A stretch of DNA of 64,000 bases from positions 62,001 to 126,000 of the forward strand of contig UQNN01000004.1 of the NCBI GenBank assembly GCA_900542445.1, read 5' to 3'. The position numbers and the translations under genes were made by a program. The notes below the pieces were generated by a model. It was not told the DNA's origin. It was given only the letters and a program-made list of their open reading frames with translations, and searched no databases. The first letter of the stretch is position 1. Every line of letters begins with the position of its first letter. This DNA comes from an uncultured Eubacteriales bacterium (GTDB lineage: Bacteria; Bacillota; Clostridia; Christensenellales; Aristaeellaceae). Of the stretch, positions 27,195 to 35,636 are shown piece after piece.

Positions 27195-27677
27195 ATGGCG
27201 AAAATCGGTTCGATGGAGCTGATTGTCATCCTGATTGTCGCGATGCTTGCCATCGGCCCGGAGCGCCTGCCCAAAGCGGCGCGCACGCTGGGCAAGGCGG
27301 TCGGCTCGTTCAAAAAATACATGAACGACGCGACGAGCGATTTGCGCGAGGCCAGCGATGAATTTCGCGAGGTGACCGATGAAATCGCGGACGCGCAGAA
27401 GACCATGCGCAAGGCGTTTAAGGACGCGGACGACGAAATCAGCAGGACGAAAAAAGAAGCGGACGATAAGCTGAACCCCAAAAAGAAAAAGAAGAAAAAG
27501 CCTGTCGAGCCGGAAACGGACGAGACGGACGACGAGCCTGAACCGCCGAAGGACGAAACGAAGGCGGGCGGGTCGGAAGACAAAGCGGAGGCTGAAGAAA
27601 CGCAGCCGGAGAACGGCGCCGAAGCCGAAAGACAAAGCGAAGCAAACGACGCTCAGCAGAGCGCTGACGCCGAATAA
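27195..27677 (+). CDS. tatB: Tat translocase TatB-like subunit
   Basis: A 160-residue membrane protein of the twin-arginine export pathway. The N-terminal helix SMELIVILIVAMLAIGPERL is followed by the amphipathic KAARTLGKAVGSFKKYM. GPERLPKA is closer to TatB than TatA. A helical segment with charged residues runs to about 95; a lysine run (residues 96-102 or so) and a long acidic, Glu/Ala-rich tail follow. ATG 27195 follows GGAGGA. First gene of tatB-tatA-tatC. TatA versus TatB in Firmicutes is often ambiguous. Confidence 0.82.
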   Translation: MAKIGSMELIVILIVAMLAIGPERLPKAARTLGKAVGSFKKYMNDATSDLREASDEFREVTDEIADAQKTMRKAFKDADDEISRTKKEADDKLNPKKKKKKKPVEPETDETDDEPEPPKDETKAGGSEDKAEAEETQPENGAEAERQSEANDAQQSADAE

Positions 27678-27692
27678 AGGAGGAACTTTTTT

Positions 27693-27941
27693 ATGGGTAA
27701 GATTGGAACGACCGAATTGCTGGTTGTGCTCGCGATTGTGTTGATTATCTTTGGGCCGAAAGCGCTGCCGAAGCTGGGCCGCTCGTTGGGCAAGACGCTG
27801 GGCAGCTTCCGTAAGGGCATGAGCGACGGCGCGGACGACGATGAGGACGACGACGAGGAAGAGGTCGTCGTGAAGAAAAAGAAGAAAAAGACTGTCGACA
27901 AGAAGGCCGACGATGAGGACGACGAGGAAGAGGACGCCTGA
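27693..27941 (+). CDS. tatA: Tat translocase TatA subunit
   Basis: An 82-residue protein with a single N-terminal helix (TTELLVVLAIVLIIFGPKAL) and amphipathic LGRSLGKTLGSFRKGM, the standard TatA design. The C-terminal tail alternates acidic and lysine runs (EDDDEEEVVVKKKKKK and so on). Good ribosome site AGGAGG. It would form the size-fitting pore of the translocase with TatC. Confidence 0.88.
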   Translation: MGKIGTTELLVVLAIVLIIFGPKALPKLGRSLGKTLGSFRKGMSDGADDDEDDDEEEVVVKKKKKKTVDKKADDEDDEEEDA

Positions 27942-27959
27942 TTAAAAAACGGGATACGG

Positions 27960-27988
27960 ATGCTTCTCTCCGAGCGAGGGAAGCATCT
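27960..27988 (+). terminator. Hairpin between tatA and tatC
   Basis: GATGCTTC pairs with GAAGCATC around a 12-13 base interior. No strong T-run follows, so it may be an attenuator or mRNA-stability structure within the operon. Confidence 0.45.
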
Positions 27989-28022
27989 CTTCTGCAAACA
28001 ACGAAACGGACGGTGAAATGAG

Positions 28023-28823
28023 ATGAGCGCGAAAAACGATCAGGCCAACATGTCGCTGGTGGGCCACCTGCGCGAAATCCGCAATCGCATCGCGCTGAGC
28101 GTAACCGCGCTGGTGGTGGCGTTTATCGCGTGCTTTGCCATCATCAAGCCGCTGGCCAACGCCATGCTGCAAATGGGTTTGGACGCGGGTTTCCAATACG
28201 TGTATCTGTCCCCGTCGGAATTGCTCACCTCGTATTTCAAGCTGGCGCTGGTGCTGGCGATCGTGGTGGTTTCGCCGCTGCTGGTTTTTGAAATCTGGGG
28301 CTTTGTCGCGCCGGCACTCACCCGAAAAGAAAAGCGGGCGATCAAGCCCGCGCTGCTGGGCGGCTTCTTCTTCTTCTGTCTGGGCGCGCTGTTCAGCTAC
28401 ATGGTCGCTCTGCCGTTCATGATTCAGTTTCTGGTCAATTTCAGCACGTCGGATTTCATCAACTCGGCCATCTCCGTGGCCAGCTATCTGGATTTCATGA
28501 TCGGCATGCTGCTGACCTTCGGCGTTGTGTTTGAAGAGCCGATGCTCGCCTTTGTGCTGACCAAGCTGGGCATTCTCACGCCGGATATTCTGCGCAAGGT
28601 GCGCCACTACGCCATCCCGGTGATCTTTGTGATCGCGGCGATTATCACGCCGCCGGACGTCGTTTCTCAGTTCATGGTCGCCGTGCCGATGATCGGCCTG
28701 TATGAATTGAGCATCCTGATTTCCTCCGTCATCTACAAGAAAAAGCAGAACGAAGACGATGCGGATGACGACGAGGATGAAGAAGACGAATACGATGATG
28801 ACGAAGAGGACGACGACGAATAA
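28023..28823 (+). CDS. tatC: Tat translocase TatC subunit
   Basis: A 266-residue polytopic receptor for twin-arginine signal peptides. The family opening SLVGHLREIRNRI, the conserved FEIWGFVAPALTRKEKRA loop and FGVVFEEPMLAFVLTKLGI with the buried glutamate are present; six membrane segments can be placed. The C-terminal end is a nearly pure Asp/Glu stretch of about 25 residues encoded by GA-rich repeats. The three Tat subunits in this operon all have acidic low-complexity tails. Confidence 0.93.
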   Translation: MSAKNDQANMSLVGHLREIRNRIALSVTALVVAFIACFAIIKPLANAMLQMGLDAGFQYVYLSPSELLTSYFKLALVLAIVVVSPLLVFEIWGFVAPALTRKEKRAIKPALLGGFFFFCLGALFSYMVALPFMIQFLVNFSTSDFINSAISVASYLDFMIGMLLTFGVVFEEPMLAFVLTKLGILTPDILRKVRHYAIPVIFVIAAIITPPDVVSQFMVAVPMIGLYELSILISSVIYKKKQNEDDADDDEDEEDEYDDDEEDDDE

Positions 28824-28831
28824 GAGCAATC

Positions 28832-28858
28832 AAAAAAGAGCCGCAAAGGCTCTTTTTT
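28832..28858 (+). terminator. Terminator of the tat operon
   Basis: AAAAAAGAGCC pairs with GGCTCTTTTTT around GCAAA; it reads as a terminator in either direction. Confidence 0.85.
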
Positions 28859-29070
28859 GATTCGCAGGAAATTGCAGCAAATGGGCCGCGTATGTGAAAG
28901 TTTGAATTTTTGCAAACTTTGGCGGAAGTGAGAGCGGCCTCAGGCCGCTTTTTGATTCGTAGGAAATTGCAGAAAATGGGCCGCGTATGTGAAAGTTTGA
29001 GTTTTTTGCAAACTTTGGCGGAAGTGAGAGCGGCCTCAGGCCGCTTTTTGATTCGTAGGAAATTGCATAC
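28859..29070. repeat. 95-bp tandem repeat array A
   Basis: Two full units and the start of a third, with the marker GATTCG at 28859, 28954 and 29050 (periods 95 and 96). Each full unit has CGYAGGAAATTGC, an AAAGTTTG/CAAACTTT hairpin, TGGCGGAAGTGAGAG and a terminator-like GCGGCCTCAGGCCGC hairpin with a T-run. Related array B lies at 35.3 kb. Confidence 0.85.
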
Positions 29071-29081
29071 AGGCTGCCGCT

Positions 29082-29999
29082 TCACAGCTTGTATGCCGTC
29101 ATCGCCCTGAAACGGTTGCTCATCATGGTATAAAGCGTCTGGGCATAGGGCGTGAGCGGCATATCTTTGGGGCACGCCATATACAGGGAGGTATAGAGCG
29201 AATCGCTGAGACGGTAATGCGAAAGCTGCTGCATGGCGGGCGTGTCGCTCAGCAGGGTGATAAACGGACAGAGCATCACCAGCGAACAGGCGGCGCACAC
29301 ACGTTTGGCACATTGAGAATCATCCGTGCGCAGAACGACGAAGGGGGAAAGTCCGGCGCGGGCAAGCAGTTCGTCATAGGAACGGGTGAACGGCAGGCTT
29401 TCGGTGGGCAGAATGAATTTCTCTCCTTCACAGGCGTTTAAACTGATGGTTGAACCGGAAGGAATGCGCTGAGCGAGCCTGGTTTTGCGACCGGCGAGCA
29501 GCACGACTTCGTCCGACGCGATGAGCTGATATTCAAGCTTTTCGTTTTCGGCTTCGCCGGAAACGAGCGCCATATCGAGTTCGCTGCCGAGCAGTTTGCG
29601 TTCCAGCTCGCCATTCGGCAGGGAAACGGCCTGCACGCATACTTCGGGATAAACGGACTGGAATTCGGCGAACACCTGCGGCAGAAGTTCGTCTGCACGC
29701 TGCTGGGGCAGACCGAGACGCAGAAGCCCCGCAGTGTGGCCGGAGAGCGCGGCGATAGACTCGTTCATCTGCGTTTCGATTTGCAGAAAGCGGCGCGCGG
29801 CCTGCACATAGATCTGCCCGGCAGGGGTGAGCGAGACGGGCGTTGTGCCGCGCTCAAAGATGGGCGCGCCGAGCTGCTGCTCGATCTGCCGAATCTGCTG
29901 GGAGAGCGTCGGCTGGGCGATGAAGAGCGATTTGGCCGCCGCGGTGAAGCTGCCTTCGCGCGCGACGGCGAGCACGAGCTGAGCGTGTCGGGTATTCAT
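29082..29999 (-). CDS. LysR-family transcriptional regulator
   Basis: A 305-residue regulator. ATG 29999 lies after ACGGAGG; the frame begins MNTRHAQLVLAVAREGSFTA. The N-terminal winged HTH (FIAQPTLSQQIRQIEQQLG) is followed by a linker helix and the periplasmic-binding-like effector domain (LRLGLPQQRADELLPQVFAE onward), the normal LysR layout and length. No clear divergent target is adjacent: the neighbour upstream is the aminopeptidase P gene 400 bases away across repeat DNA. The effector is unknown. Confidence 0.92.
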   Translation of the reverse strand: MNTRHAQLVLAVAREGSFTAAAKSLFIAQPTLSQQIRQIEQQLGAPIFERGTTPVSLTPAGQIYVQAARRFLQIETQMNESIAALSGHTAGLLRLGLPQQRADELLPQVFAEFQSVYPEVCVQAVSLPNGELERKLLGSELDMALVSGEAENEKLEYQLIASDEVVLLAGRKTRLAQRIPSGSTISLNACEGEKFILPTESLPFTRSYDELLARAGLSPFVVLRTDDSQCAKRVCAACSLVMLCPFITLLSDTPAMQQLSHYRLSDSLYTSLYMACPKDMPLTPYAQTLYTMMSNRFRAMTAYKL

Positions 30000-30027
30000 G
30001 AGCACCTCCGTGAGGGGAGAGGGGAAT

Positions 30028-30085
30028 GATGGGGGCGCCGTCCCAAACCCCGGCAGGAACCTTAGGCTCCTGCACCTCCCGTTTT
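30028..30085. repeat. Dispersed palindromic repeat, copy 3
   Basis: GGGGCGCCGTCCCAAACCCC, then the inverted repeat CAGGAACCTTAGGCTCCTG, with a third hairpin TTCATTCGCTGCGCGAATGAA just after (to 30105). Confidence 0.65.
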
Positions 30086-30160
30086 CATTCGCTGCGCGAA
30101 TGAATTCTATCTCTTATTTTAATCAAGAAACAGAGGTTTGTAAACCGTCACTTAACATCC

Positions 30161-30230
30161 GTTTATCGCGCAGCGATAAACGAAAGAGGGAAATCCAGAA
30201 ACCTCAGGTTTCTTGCGGGGGATTGAAGCC
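30161..30230. repeat. Dispersed palindromic repeat, copy 4
   Basis: Full-length form: hairpin GTTTATCGCGCAGCGATAAAC, then GAGGGAAATCCAG, the inverted repeat GAAACCTCAGGTTTC and a G-rich tail. With copy 3 it fills most of the 400-base gap between LysR and pepP. Confidence 0.7.
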
Positions 30231-30400
30231 ATGCGCCCGCCGTGCGGGAAAAAGCATGGCGAAAATCGGAAATCGCAAGGAGCCGGAACGGCGACTATGC
30301 GAGTTTCCTGGACTTGGTGCAACGCCCCAAAAAGGGGCTTCCCCGCGCACGCGTTATAGGTGTATAATAGGGCTACATCTGAAAGACGGAGGGATTTGCG

Positions 30401-32194
30401 ATGCAGGTTACGGAAAAAATCACCGCGTTTCGGGCGCGGATGAAGGATGAGAACTTTGCCGCGGTCATCGTGCCGACGGCGGACAGCCATGCTTCGGAAT
30501 ATATTGCCGACCATTTCAAGACGCGTCAGTGGCTTTCCGGCTTCACCGGCTCGGCGGGCACGCTGGTCGTCGGCGAAAAAGAGGCGGCGTTGTTTGTCGA
30601 TGGCCGCTACTTCATCCAGGCGGAACAGCAGATCGCCGGCAGCGGCATCACCTTGATGCGCATGGGTACGGCAGGCACGCCGACGCTGGAAGAATATCTC
30701 GCGGGGCTGCTGCGTGAAAACGACGCGCTGGGCGTTGATTTCGGCGTGGTCAGCGAGAAATTCGCGGAGGATATGCGCGCGGCGGTCGCGGGCAGCGGCG
30801 CGCTGCTGCGCGATACCGGCGACTGGTTTAACGATTTGTGGACGGATCGTCCGCCGATGCCGAAGGAGAAGGCGTTCATCCTCGACGAGCAATATGCGGG
30901 CGAGAGCGTGCAGAACAAGGTCGCCGCGATTCGCAAGGTCATGGATCAGCACGACGCACAGCTGCATGTGCTCAACGTGCTGGATGATATCGCGTGGGTG
31001 CTCAATGTGCGCGGCGGCGACGTGCTCAATACGCCCGTGGTGATGAGCTATCTGGTCATCGGGCAGAAGCACGTCAACTGGTTCGTCGATGAAACCAAGG
31101 TGGACGAGGCCATGCGCCAAAGGCTGGCGGACGAGGGCGTGAATGTGCGCGGCTACGACGAGATTATCCCGGCGCTGCAAGGGCTTGAGCCGGACGTCAG
31201 GGTGCTGGCGGACGCAGCCAAGCTGACAGCCGCCCTGATGAGCGCACTGGAAAAGGCCGAAATCATCCGCGCGGAGAACCCGTCCACGCGCATGAAGGCC
31301 ATCAAGAACGAGGTTGAGCTGGCCAATCTGCGCAAGGCGCATGTGAAGGACGGCGCGGCGGTGACGCACCTGATGTACTGGCTCAAACAGAACGTCGGCA
31401 AAATCCCGATGACGGAAATCAGCGTCAGCGACAAGATGCTGGCCTTCCGTCAGGAACAGGAGCACTTTATTTCGCCGAGCTTCAACACCATTTGCGCTTA
31501 TCGCGCCAACGCCGCGATGATGCATTACAGCGCTACGCCGGAAACCGACGCGGTCATCGAGCCGCGCGACCTGCTGCTCATCGATTCCGGCGGACAGTAT
31601 CTGGAAGGCACGACGGATATCACCCGCACCTTTGCGCTCGGCCCCGTGACGGATGAGCAGAAAAAGCACTTCACGGCTGTGCTGTGCAGCATGCTGAATC
31701 TGGCGAACGCCAAATTCCTGCACGGCATGACGGGCATCGGCCTGGATATCCTCGCGCGCGGCCCGATTTGGGATATGGGCATCGACTATCGCTGCGGCAC
31801 GGGCCACGGCGTCAGCTACCTGATGAGCGTGCACGAGGGGCCGAACAGCTTCCGCTGGCATAAATCCCCGACCCGCAATGAGGACACCGTGCAGGAACCG
31901 GGCATGGTCACCACCGACGAGCCGGGCGTGTATATCGAGGGCAGCCACGGCATCCGCACCGAGAACGAGCTGGTCTGCCGCAAGTTGGAAGAGAACGAAT
32001 ACGGCCGGTTCCTCGGTTTTGAAATCATCACCTGCGCGCCGATCGATCTGGACGCGGTGATCCCCGATCAGATGAGCCCGCGTCAGCGCGGCTGGCTCAA
32101 CGACTATCATGCCTTCGTGCAGAAAACGCTTCTGCCGCTGATGGCCGACGACGGCGAGCGCGAATGGCTTAGGCACGCGACCCGCGCCATTTAA
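30401..32194 (+). CDS. Xaa-Pro aminopeptidase (M24B)
   Basis: Cleaves N-terminal residues from peptides with proline in second position. The 597-residue protein has the three-domain layout of the larger aminopeptidase P forms: two creatinase-like N-terminal domains (AVIVPTADSHASEYIADHF near the start, and the second from about 170) and a C-terminal pita-bread metal domain. Metal ligands are in LLLIDSGGQYLEGTTDITRT (both aspartates), GTGHGVSYLMSVHEGP (His), and the glutamates of TDEPGVYIEGSHGIRTENE. ATG 30401 follows GGAGGG. A TATAAT at 30363-30368 is the likely -10. Confidence 0.93.
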   Translation: MQVTEKITAFRARMKDENFAAVIVPTADSHASEYIADHFKTRQWLSGFTGSAGTLVVGEKEAALFVDGRYFIQAEQQIAGSGITLMRMGTAGTPTLEEYLAGLLRENDALGVDFGVVSEKFAEDMRAAVAGSGALLRDTGDWFNDLWTDRPPMPKEKAFILDEQYAGESVQNKVAAIRKVMDQHDAQLHVLNVLDDIAWVLNVRGGDVLNTPVVMSYLVIGQKHVNWFVDETKVDEAMRQRLADEGVNVRGYDEIIPALQGLEPDVRVLADAAKLTAALMSALEKAEIIRAENPSTRMKAIKNEVELANLRKAHVKDGAAVTHLMYWLKQNVGKIPMTEISVSDKMLAFRQEQEHFISPSFNTICAYRANAAMMHYSATPETDAVIEPRDLLLIDSGGQYLEGTTDITRTFALGPVTDEQKKHFTAVLCSMLNLANAKFLHGMTGIGLDILARGPIWDMGIDYRCGTGHGVSYLMSVHEGPNSFRWHKSPTRNEDTVQEPGMVTTDEPGVYIEGSHGIRTENELVCRKLEENEYGRFLGFEIITCAPIDLDAVIPDQMSPRQRGWLNDYHAFVQKTLLPLMADDGEREWLRHATRAI

Positions 32195-32224
32195 CCGAAT
32201 ATTCCCCAATTCTGCATTTTTCGG

Positions 32225-32262
32225 AAAGCGCCCAAATCAGGTCTAGCATTTTGGGCGCTTTT
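32225..32262 (+). terminator. Terminator of the Xaa-Pro aminopeptidase gene
   Basis: AAAGCGCCCAAA pairs with TTTGGGCGCTTT, followed by a short T-run. Confidence 0.85.
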
Positions 32263-32342
32263 CCTGTATAATAAACGCAAGAATGTTTCTCCGTTTGTTC
32301 GGAGTTGCACTTCCATCAAGCATAATATGGAGGGATAGATCT

Positions 32343-32672
32343 ATGAAACTTATCGTTGCAATCGTTCAGGATGAAGATGCGGGCCGCCTGGTTTCCGCTC
32401 TGATGGATAAGGGGTTCGGCGTGACGAAGCTGGCCACAACCGGCGGCTTCCTGCGCGCGGGCAACACCACGCTCATCAGCGGCGTGGAGGACGACAAGCT
32501 CCAGGATGCGCTCGACGTGATTGAAAAAATCTGCAAGAGCCGCGAACAGATCACCGCTTCCACCACCCCGATGGGCGGCGCAGGCGGCGTGTATGTGCCG
32601 TATCCGATCCGCGTGACGGTCGGCGGCGCGACGGTGTTCGTGCTGGAGGTCAGCCAGTTCCTCAAGGTGTGA
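32343..32672 (+). CDS. darA: PII-like cyclic-di-AMP receptor DarA
   Basis: A 109-residue trimeric signal protein that binds c-di-AMP. The opening KLIVAIVQDEDAGRLVSALM and TTGGFLRAGNTTLISGVEDD are the conserved strands and T-loop base of the DarA/PstA (YaaQ) family. ATG 32343 follows GGAGGG. Its position directly before holB and ricT matches the conserved Firmicutes order, though tmk and yaaR are missing here. Confidence 0.92.
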   Translation: MKLIVAIVQDEDAGRLVSALMDKGFGVTKLATTGGFLRAGNTTLISGVEDDKLQDALDVIEKICKSREQITASTTPMGGAGGVYVPYPIRVTVGGATVFVLEVSQFLKV

Positions 32673-32673
32673 T

Positions 32674-33657
32674 ATGATTGCCTTTGCGGATCTTGCGGGG
32701 CAGTCTGCGCTCATCGGTCAACTGCAACATGATTTTGCGCGGGGGAGCTATGTCCATGCCTACCTGCTGACAGGGCCGGGCGGCACGGGCAAACGTTCCG
32801 CCGCGCAGCTTTGCGCTATGGCCGCGCTCTGCCGGGGAGAACATAAGCCGTGCGGCGCGTGCGGCCCATGCCGTCGCGTGCTTTCCGGCACGCATCCGGA
32901 CGTGCATACCGTTGTGCCGGAAAAGGGCAAGCAGATCATCGGCGTCGGCGTGATGCGCGAGATGCTCGATACCGTCGCGGTCAAGAGTTTTGAGGACGGC
33001 GCGAAGGTCATTCTCATTCCGCAGGCCGAGCGGATGAACGCGGCCGCGCAGAACTGCCTGCTCAAAACGCTGGAAGAACCGCCGGAAAGAACGGTGTTCT
33101 TTCTGATTACGGATCAGCCCGCGGCGCTGCTGCCGACTATCGTTTCCCGCTGCCGCGTCGTGCGATTTCATCCGCTGACGGAGGAAGCCTGCCAAAAGCG
33201 CCTGATTGCCCTCGGCCAATCGCCGGAGATGGCGAAGAAAAAGGCGCGCATAGCGGAAGGATGCGTCGGCCGCGCGCTGGAAATCGACGACGGTCAGCTC
33301 GATTTGCGCATGGAGCTGACGCATAACGTGTTTTCGGTTCATCATCCGGCGGACGCGCTGGGCGTGGTGAACATGTATAAGGAGGATAAGGAACGGCAGA
33401 AGCTCGTGCTGGATACGCTGGAAATCGCGCTGCGCGATATTCTGGTGCAGCAGGCGGGCGGCGCGTCCGTCGCGGACGCGGGCTATGCGCGGGAGGCGCT
33501 GGACTATGCGTCCCGCGTGCCGCTTTCCGGGGGATTGACGCTGATGGAAACGCTGCGCAGGGCGCGCGTCATGCTCGCCAGCAACGTCGCGTTTACATCG
33601 GCGTTTGAAACCGTCCTGCTTCAAATATCGGAGGAATATGCCAAATGGCCATGGTGA
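32674..33657 (+). CDS. holB: DNA polymerase III delta' subunit
   Basis: Clamp-loader subunit of 327 residues. Walker-A-like GPGGTGKRSA (about 33-42), the zinc cysteines CRGEHKPCGACGPCRR, LLKTLEEPPERTVFFLITD and the SRC motif (VSRCRVV) identify the AAA+ delta'/tau group. It starts two bases after the darA stop and its 3' end overlaps ricT by 13 bases, so the three genes form a tight operon. Confidence 0.92.
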   Translation: MIAFADLAGQSALIGQLQHDFARGSYVHAYLLTGPGGTGKRSAAQLCAMAALCRGEHKPCGACGPCRRVLSGTHPDVHTVVPEKGKQIIGVGVMREMLDTVAVKSFEDGAKVILIPQAERMNAAAQNCLLKTLEEPPERTVFFLITDQPAALLPTIVSRCRVVRFHPLTEEACQKRLIALGQSPEMAKKKARIAEGCVGRALEIDDGQLDLRMELTHNVFSVHHPADALGVVNMYKEDKERQKLVLDTLEIALRDILVQQAGGASVADAGYAREALDYASRVPLSGGLTLMETLRRARVMLASNVAFTSAFETVLLQISEEYAKWPW

Positions 33658-34859
33658 TCAGGGTGCGCTTCAAGCGCGCCGCCAAATTATACGACTTTGA
33701 CCCCAACGGGCTGGATCTGCACAACGGCATGAGCGTGGTGACGGAGACGGCGCGCGGCGTGGAACTGGGCGAGTGCATGAGCGGCATCATGGATATGCCG
33801 GACGAGCGCCTGGTGCTGCCGCTCAAGCCGATCATCCGCATCGCCACCGAGCAGGATCTGGCCACGCAGAAGCGCAACGAGCAGGCGGAAAAAGAGGCGT
33901 TTGATATCGCCATCGACCGCATTGCCGAACACAAACTGGAAATGAAGCTGGTGGACGTGGAATACGCGTTCGACCATTCCAAAATCATCTTTTACTTTAC
34001 GGCCAACGGCCGCGTGGATTTCCGCATGCTGGTTAAGAGCCTGGCGAGCATCTTCAAAACCCGCATCGAGCTGCGCCAGATCGGCGTGCGCGACGAGGCG
34101 AAGATGCTCGGCGGCATCGGGCCTTGCGGCCGGCCGATTTGCTGCCGGACGTTTTTGGGCGATTTCACGCCGGTTTCCATCAAGATGGCGAAAGAGCAAA
34201 ATCTTTCGCTCAATCCGACGAAGATTTCCGGCCTGTGCGACCGCCTGATGTGCTGCCTGAAATACGAACAGGATAACTACGAGCAGACACGCAAGCGCAT
34301 GCCGCGCGTGGGCCGCGAGATCATCACGCCGGACGGCGTGGGTGTGATCAATGCGATCAACGTGCTGGAAGAGACGGTGCGCGTGCGCATTGCGGTGGGC
34401 GATTCGTTTGAACTGCGCGAGTATCCGATCGACGACTGTCAGCGACCCGAAAGGGAAGAACGCAAACCGCGCATTGAAGAGGAAGATCCGGCGGTCGAGG
34501 ACGAGCAGAGCGCGCCGCAGGGCGAGCGTGTTGAGCCTGCCGCGCAGCCCGCGCCGCAGAGAAAATTTGAGCAGCGTCCGCCCAGAGCGCCGAGAGGCGA
34601 TCGACCGGAGAGGCCGCAGCGCCCGGAGCGCGGGCCGAGGCCCGAACGCCCACCGAGACCGGAAAGAGGCCCAAGGCCGCCCAGAAAACCGATGGACAGG
34701 CCGAACAGGCCGGAACAGCCGGTCAAACCGGAAGCCCCGGAGCAGGCGGAACAGCCGGTTCGTCAACCCGAACAGCCGCCCGTTGTGGAGCAAAAGGCGG
34801 TTGAAGCCGTCGATGTGCTGGAGATCCGCGAGGACGCGAAGCGGGAAGACCTTTTTTAA
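33645..34859 (+). CDS. ricT: RicT/YaaT, PSP1-domain protein with a long Pro/Arg/Glu tail
   Basis: In Bacillus, RicT acts with RicA and RicF in a [4Fe-4S] complex that supports RNase Y-dependent mRNA maturation and sporulation. The first 265 residues are the PSP1 core with GPCGRPICCRTFLGDF and GLCDRLMCCLKYEQ, the cysteine pairs of the family. The remaining 130 residues are low-complexity, rich in PERP/PRPP repeats, and not part of ordinary RicT (about 275 residues). This tail may bind RNA or protein; that is inference. The gene begins inside the holB end. Confidence 0.92.
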   Translation: MAMVIRVRFKRAAKLYDFDPNGLDLHNGMSVVTETARGVELGECMSGIMDMPDERLVLPLKPIIRIATEQDLATQKRNEQAEKEAFDIAIDRIAEHKLEMKLVDVEYAFDHSKIIFYFTANGRVDFRMLVKSLASIFKTRIELRQIGVRDEAKMLGGIGPCGRPICCRTFLGDFTPVSIKMAKEQNLSLNPTKISGLCDRLMCCLKYEQDNYEQTRKRMPRVGREIITPDGVGVINAINVLEETVRVRIAVGDSFELREYPIDDCQRPEREERKPRIEEEDPAVEDEQSAPQGERVEPAAQPAPQRKFEQRPPRAPRGDRPERPQRPERGPRPERPPRPERGPRPPRKPMDRPNRPEQPVKPEAPEQAEQPVRQPEQPPVVEQKAVEAVDVLEIREDAKREDLF

Positions 34860-34883
34860 GACTTGTTAGATGTGCATAACAAA

Positions 34884-34921
34884 AGCCTTTGCGCGAAAAA
34901 CGCTGCAAAGGCTGTTTTTTC
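34884..34921 (+). terminator. Terminator after ricT
   Basis: AGCCTTTGC pairs with GCAAAGGCT, followed by a T-run. Confidence 0.85.
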
Positions 34922-34997
34922 TTGGATTCATATCGAAAAACTGGGAATTGAAAATGCGTTTTTCGTCGATTCAGAACCGTAATTTTTCACAAAAACC

Positions 34998-35026
34998 TTG
35001 CATTTCGCGCGCCTTCGTGCTAAAAT
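34998..35026 (+). promoter_or_regulatory. Promoter of the ferredoxin gene
   Basis: TTGCAT 34998-35003, 17-base spacer, TAAAAT 35021-35026. Confidence 0.75.
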
Positions 35027-35066
35027 GTTCTTCGGGAGTGATCCTTAACAAAGGGAGGTGAAATGT

Positions 35067-35237
35067 ATGGCTTATCAGATTTCTGATGACTGCATCTCTT
35101 GCGGCGTGTGCGCCAGCAACTGCCCGGTGAGCGCGATCAGCGAGGGTGACGGCAAGTATGTGATCGACGCGGATACCTGCATCGATTGCGGCGCTTGCGC
35201 GGAGAATTGCCCGGTGGGCGCTCCGGCTCAGGCTTAA
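35067..35237 (+). CDS. 2[4Fe-4S] ferredoxin
   Basis: A 56-residue electron carrier encoded by a very short gene. ATG 35067 follows GGGAGGTG. Two CxxCxxCxxxCP motifs are complete: CISCGVCASNCP and CIDCGACAENCP, so both clusters should form. This is the classical clostridial ferredoxin pattern and supports an anaerobic lifestyle. It is monocistronic with its own promoter; repeat array B follows. Confidence 0.96.
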   Translation: MAYQISDDCISCGVCASNCPVSAISEGDGKYVIDADTCIDCGACAENCPVGAPAQA

Positions 35238-35286
35238 TCATTTAGAGCTTGCGGACGTATTCGGTTTGGCCGGATGCGTCCTTTTT

Positions 35287-35576
35287 GTACTCATGGGAAA
35301 TTGCGTAAAGGTTGTCTGCGCGTATACAGCTTTGAAGTTTTGCGGACTATGGCGGAAATGCAGGCGGGCTCAGCCCTTTTTTGACGCGTAGGAAATTGCG
35401 TAAAGGTTGTCCGCGTGTATACAGCTTTGAAGTTTTGCGGACTATGGCGGAAATGCAGGCGGGCTCAGCCCTTTTTTGACGCGTAGGAAATTGCGTAAAG
35501 GTTGTCCGCGTGTATACAGCTTTGAAGTTTTGCGGACTATGGCGGAAATGCAGGCGGGCTCAGCCCGCTTTGTATC
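35287..35576. repeat. 95-bp tandem repeat array B
   Basis: Three units with the marker GGAAATTGCG at 35296, 35391 and 35486 (period 95). Each has GTCCGC/GCGGAC arms around GTGTATACAGCTTTGAAG, then ATGGCGGAAATGCAGG and a GGGCTCAGCCC terminator-like hairpin with a T-run. The unit length and skeleton match array A at 28.9 kb although most stem sequences differ. Confidence 0.9.
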
Positions 35577-35636
35577 TTTCCGAAAAGATGATTTCGGTGT
35601 ATAATAAATCTGAAATGTGGAAAAGGAGGGAACGCC

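Noticed and set aside
28859..29070. CRISPR array
   Set aside because: The repeats are contiguous 95-bp units with no unique spacers and no cas genes nearby.
30152..32209. A 685-codon minus-strand frame across the aminopeptidase P gene
   Set aside because: Same antisense shadow effect; the plus-strand M24B ligands are complete.
35282..35576. Coding frame in the repeat array
   Set aside because: Short frames exist in the units, but they carry no ribosome sites and the conserved parts are the hairpins.
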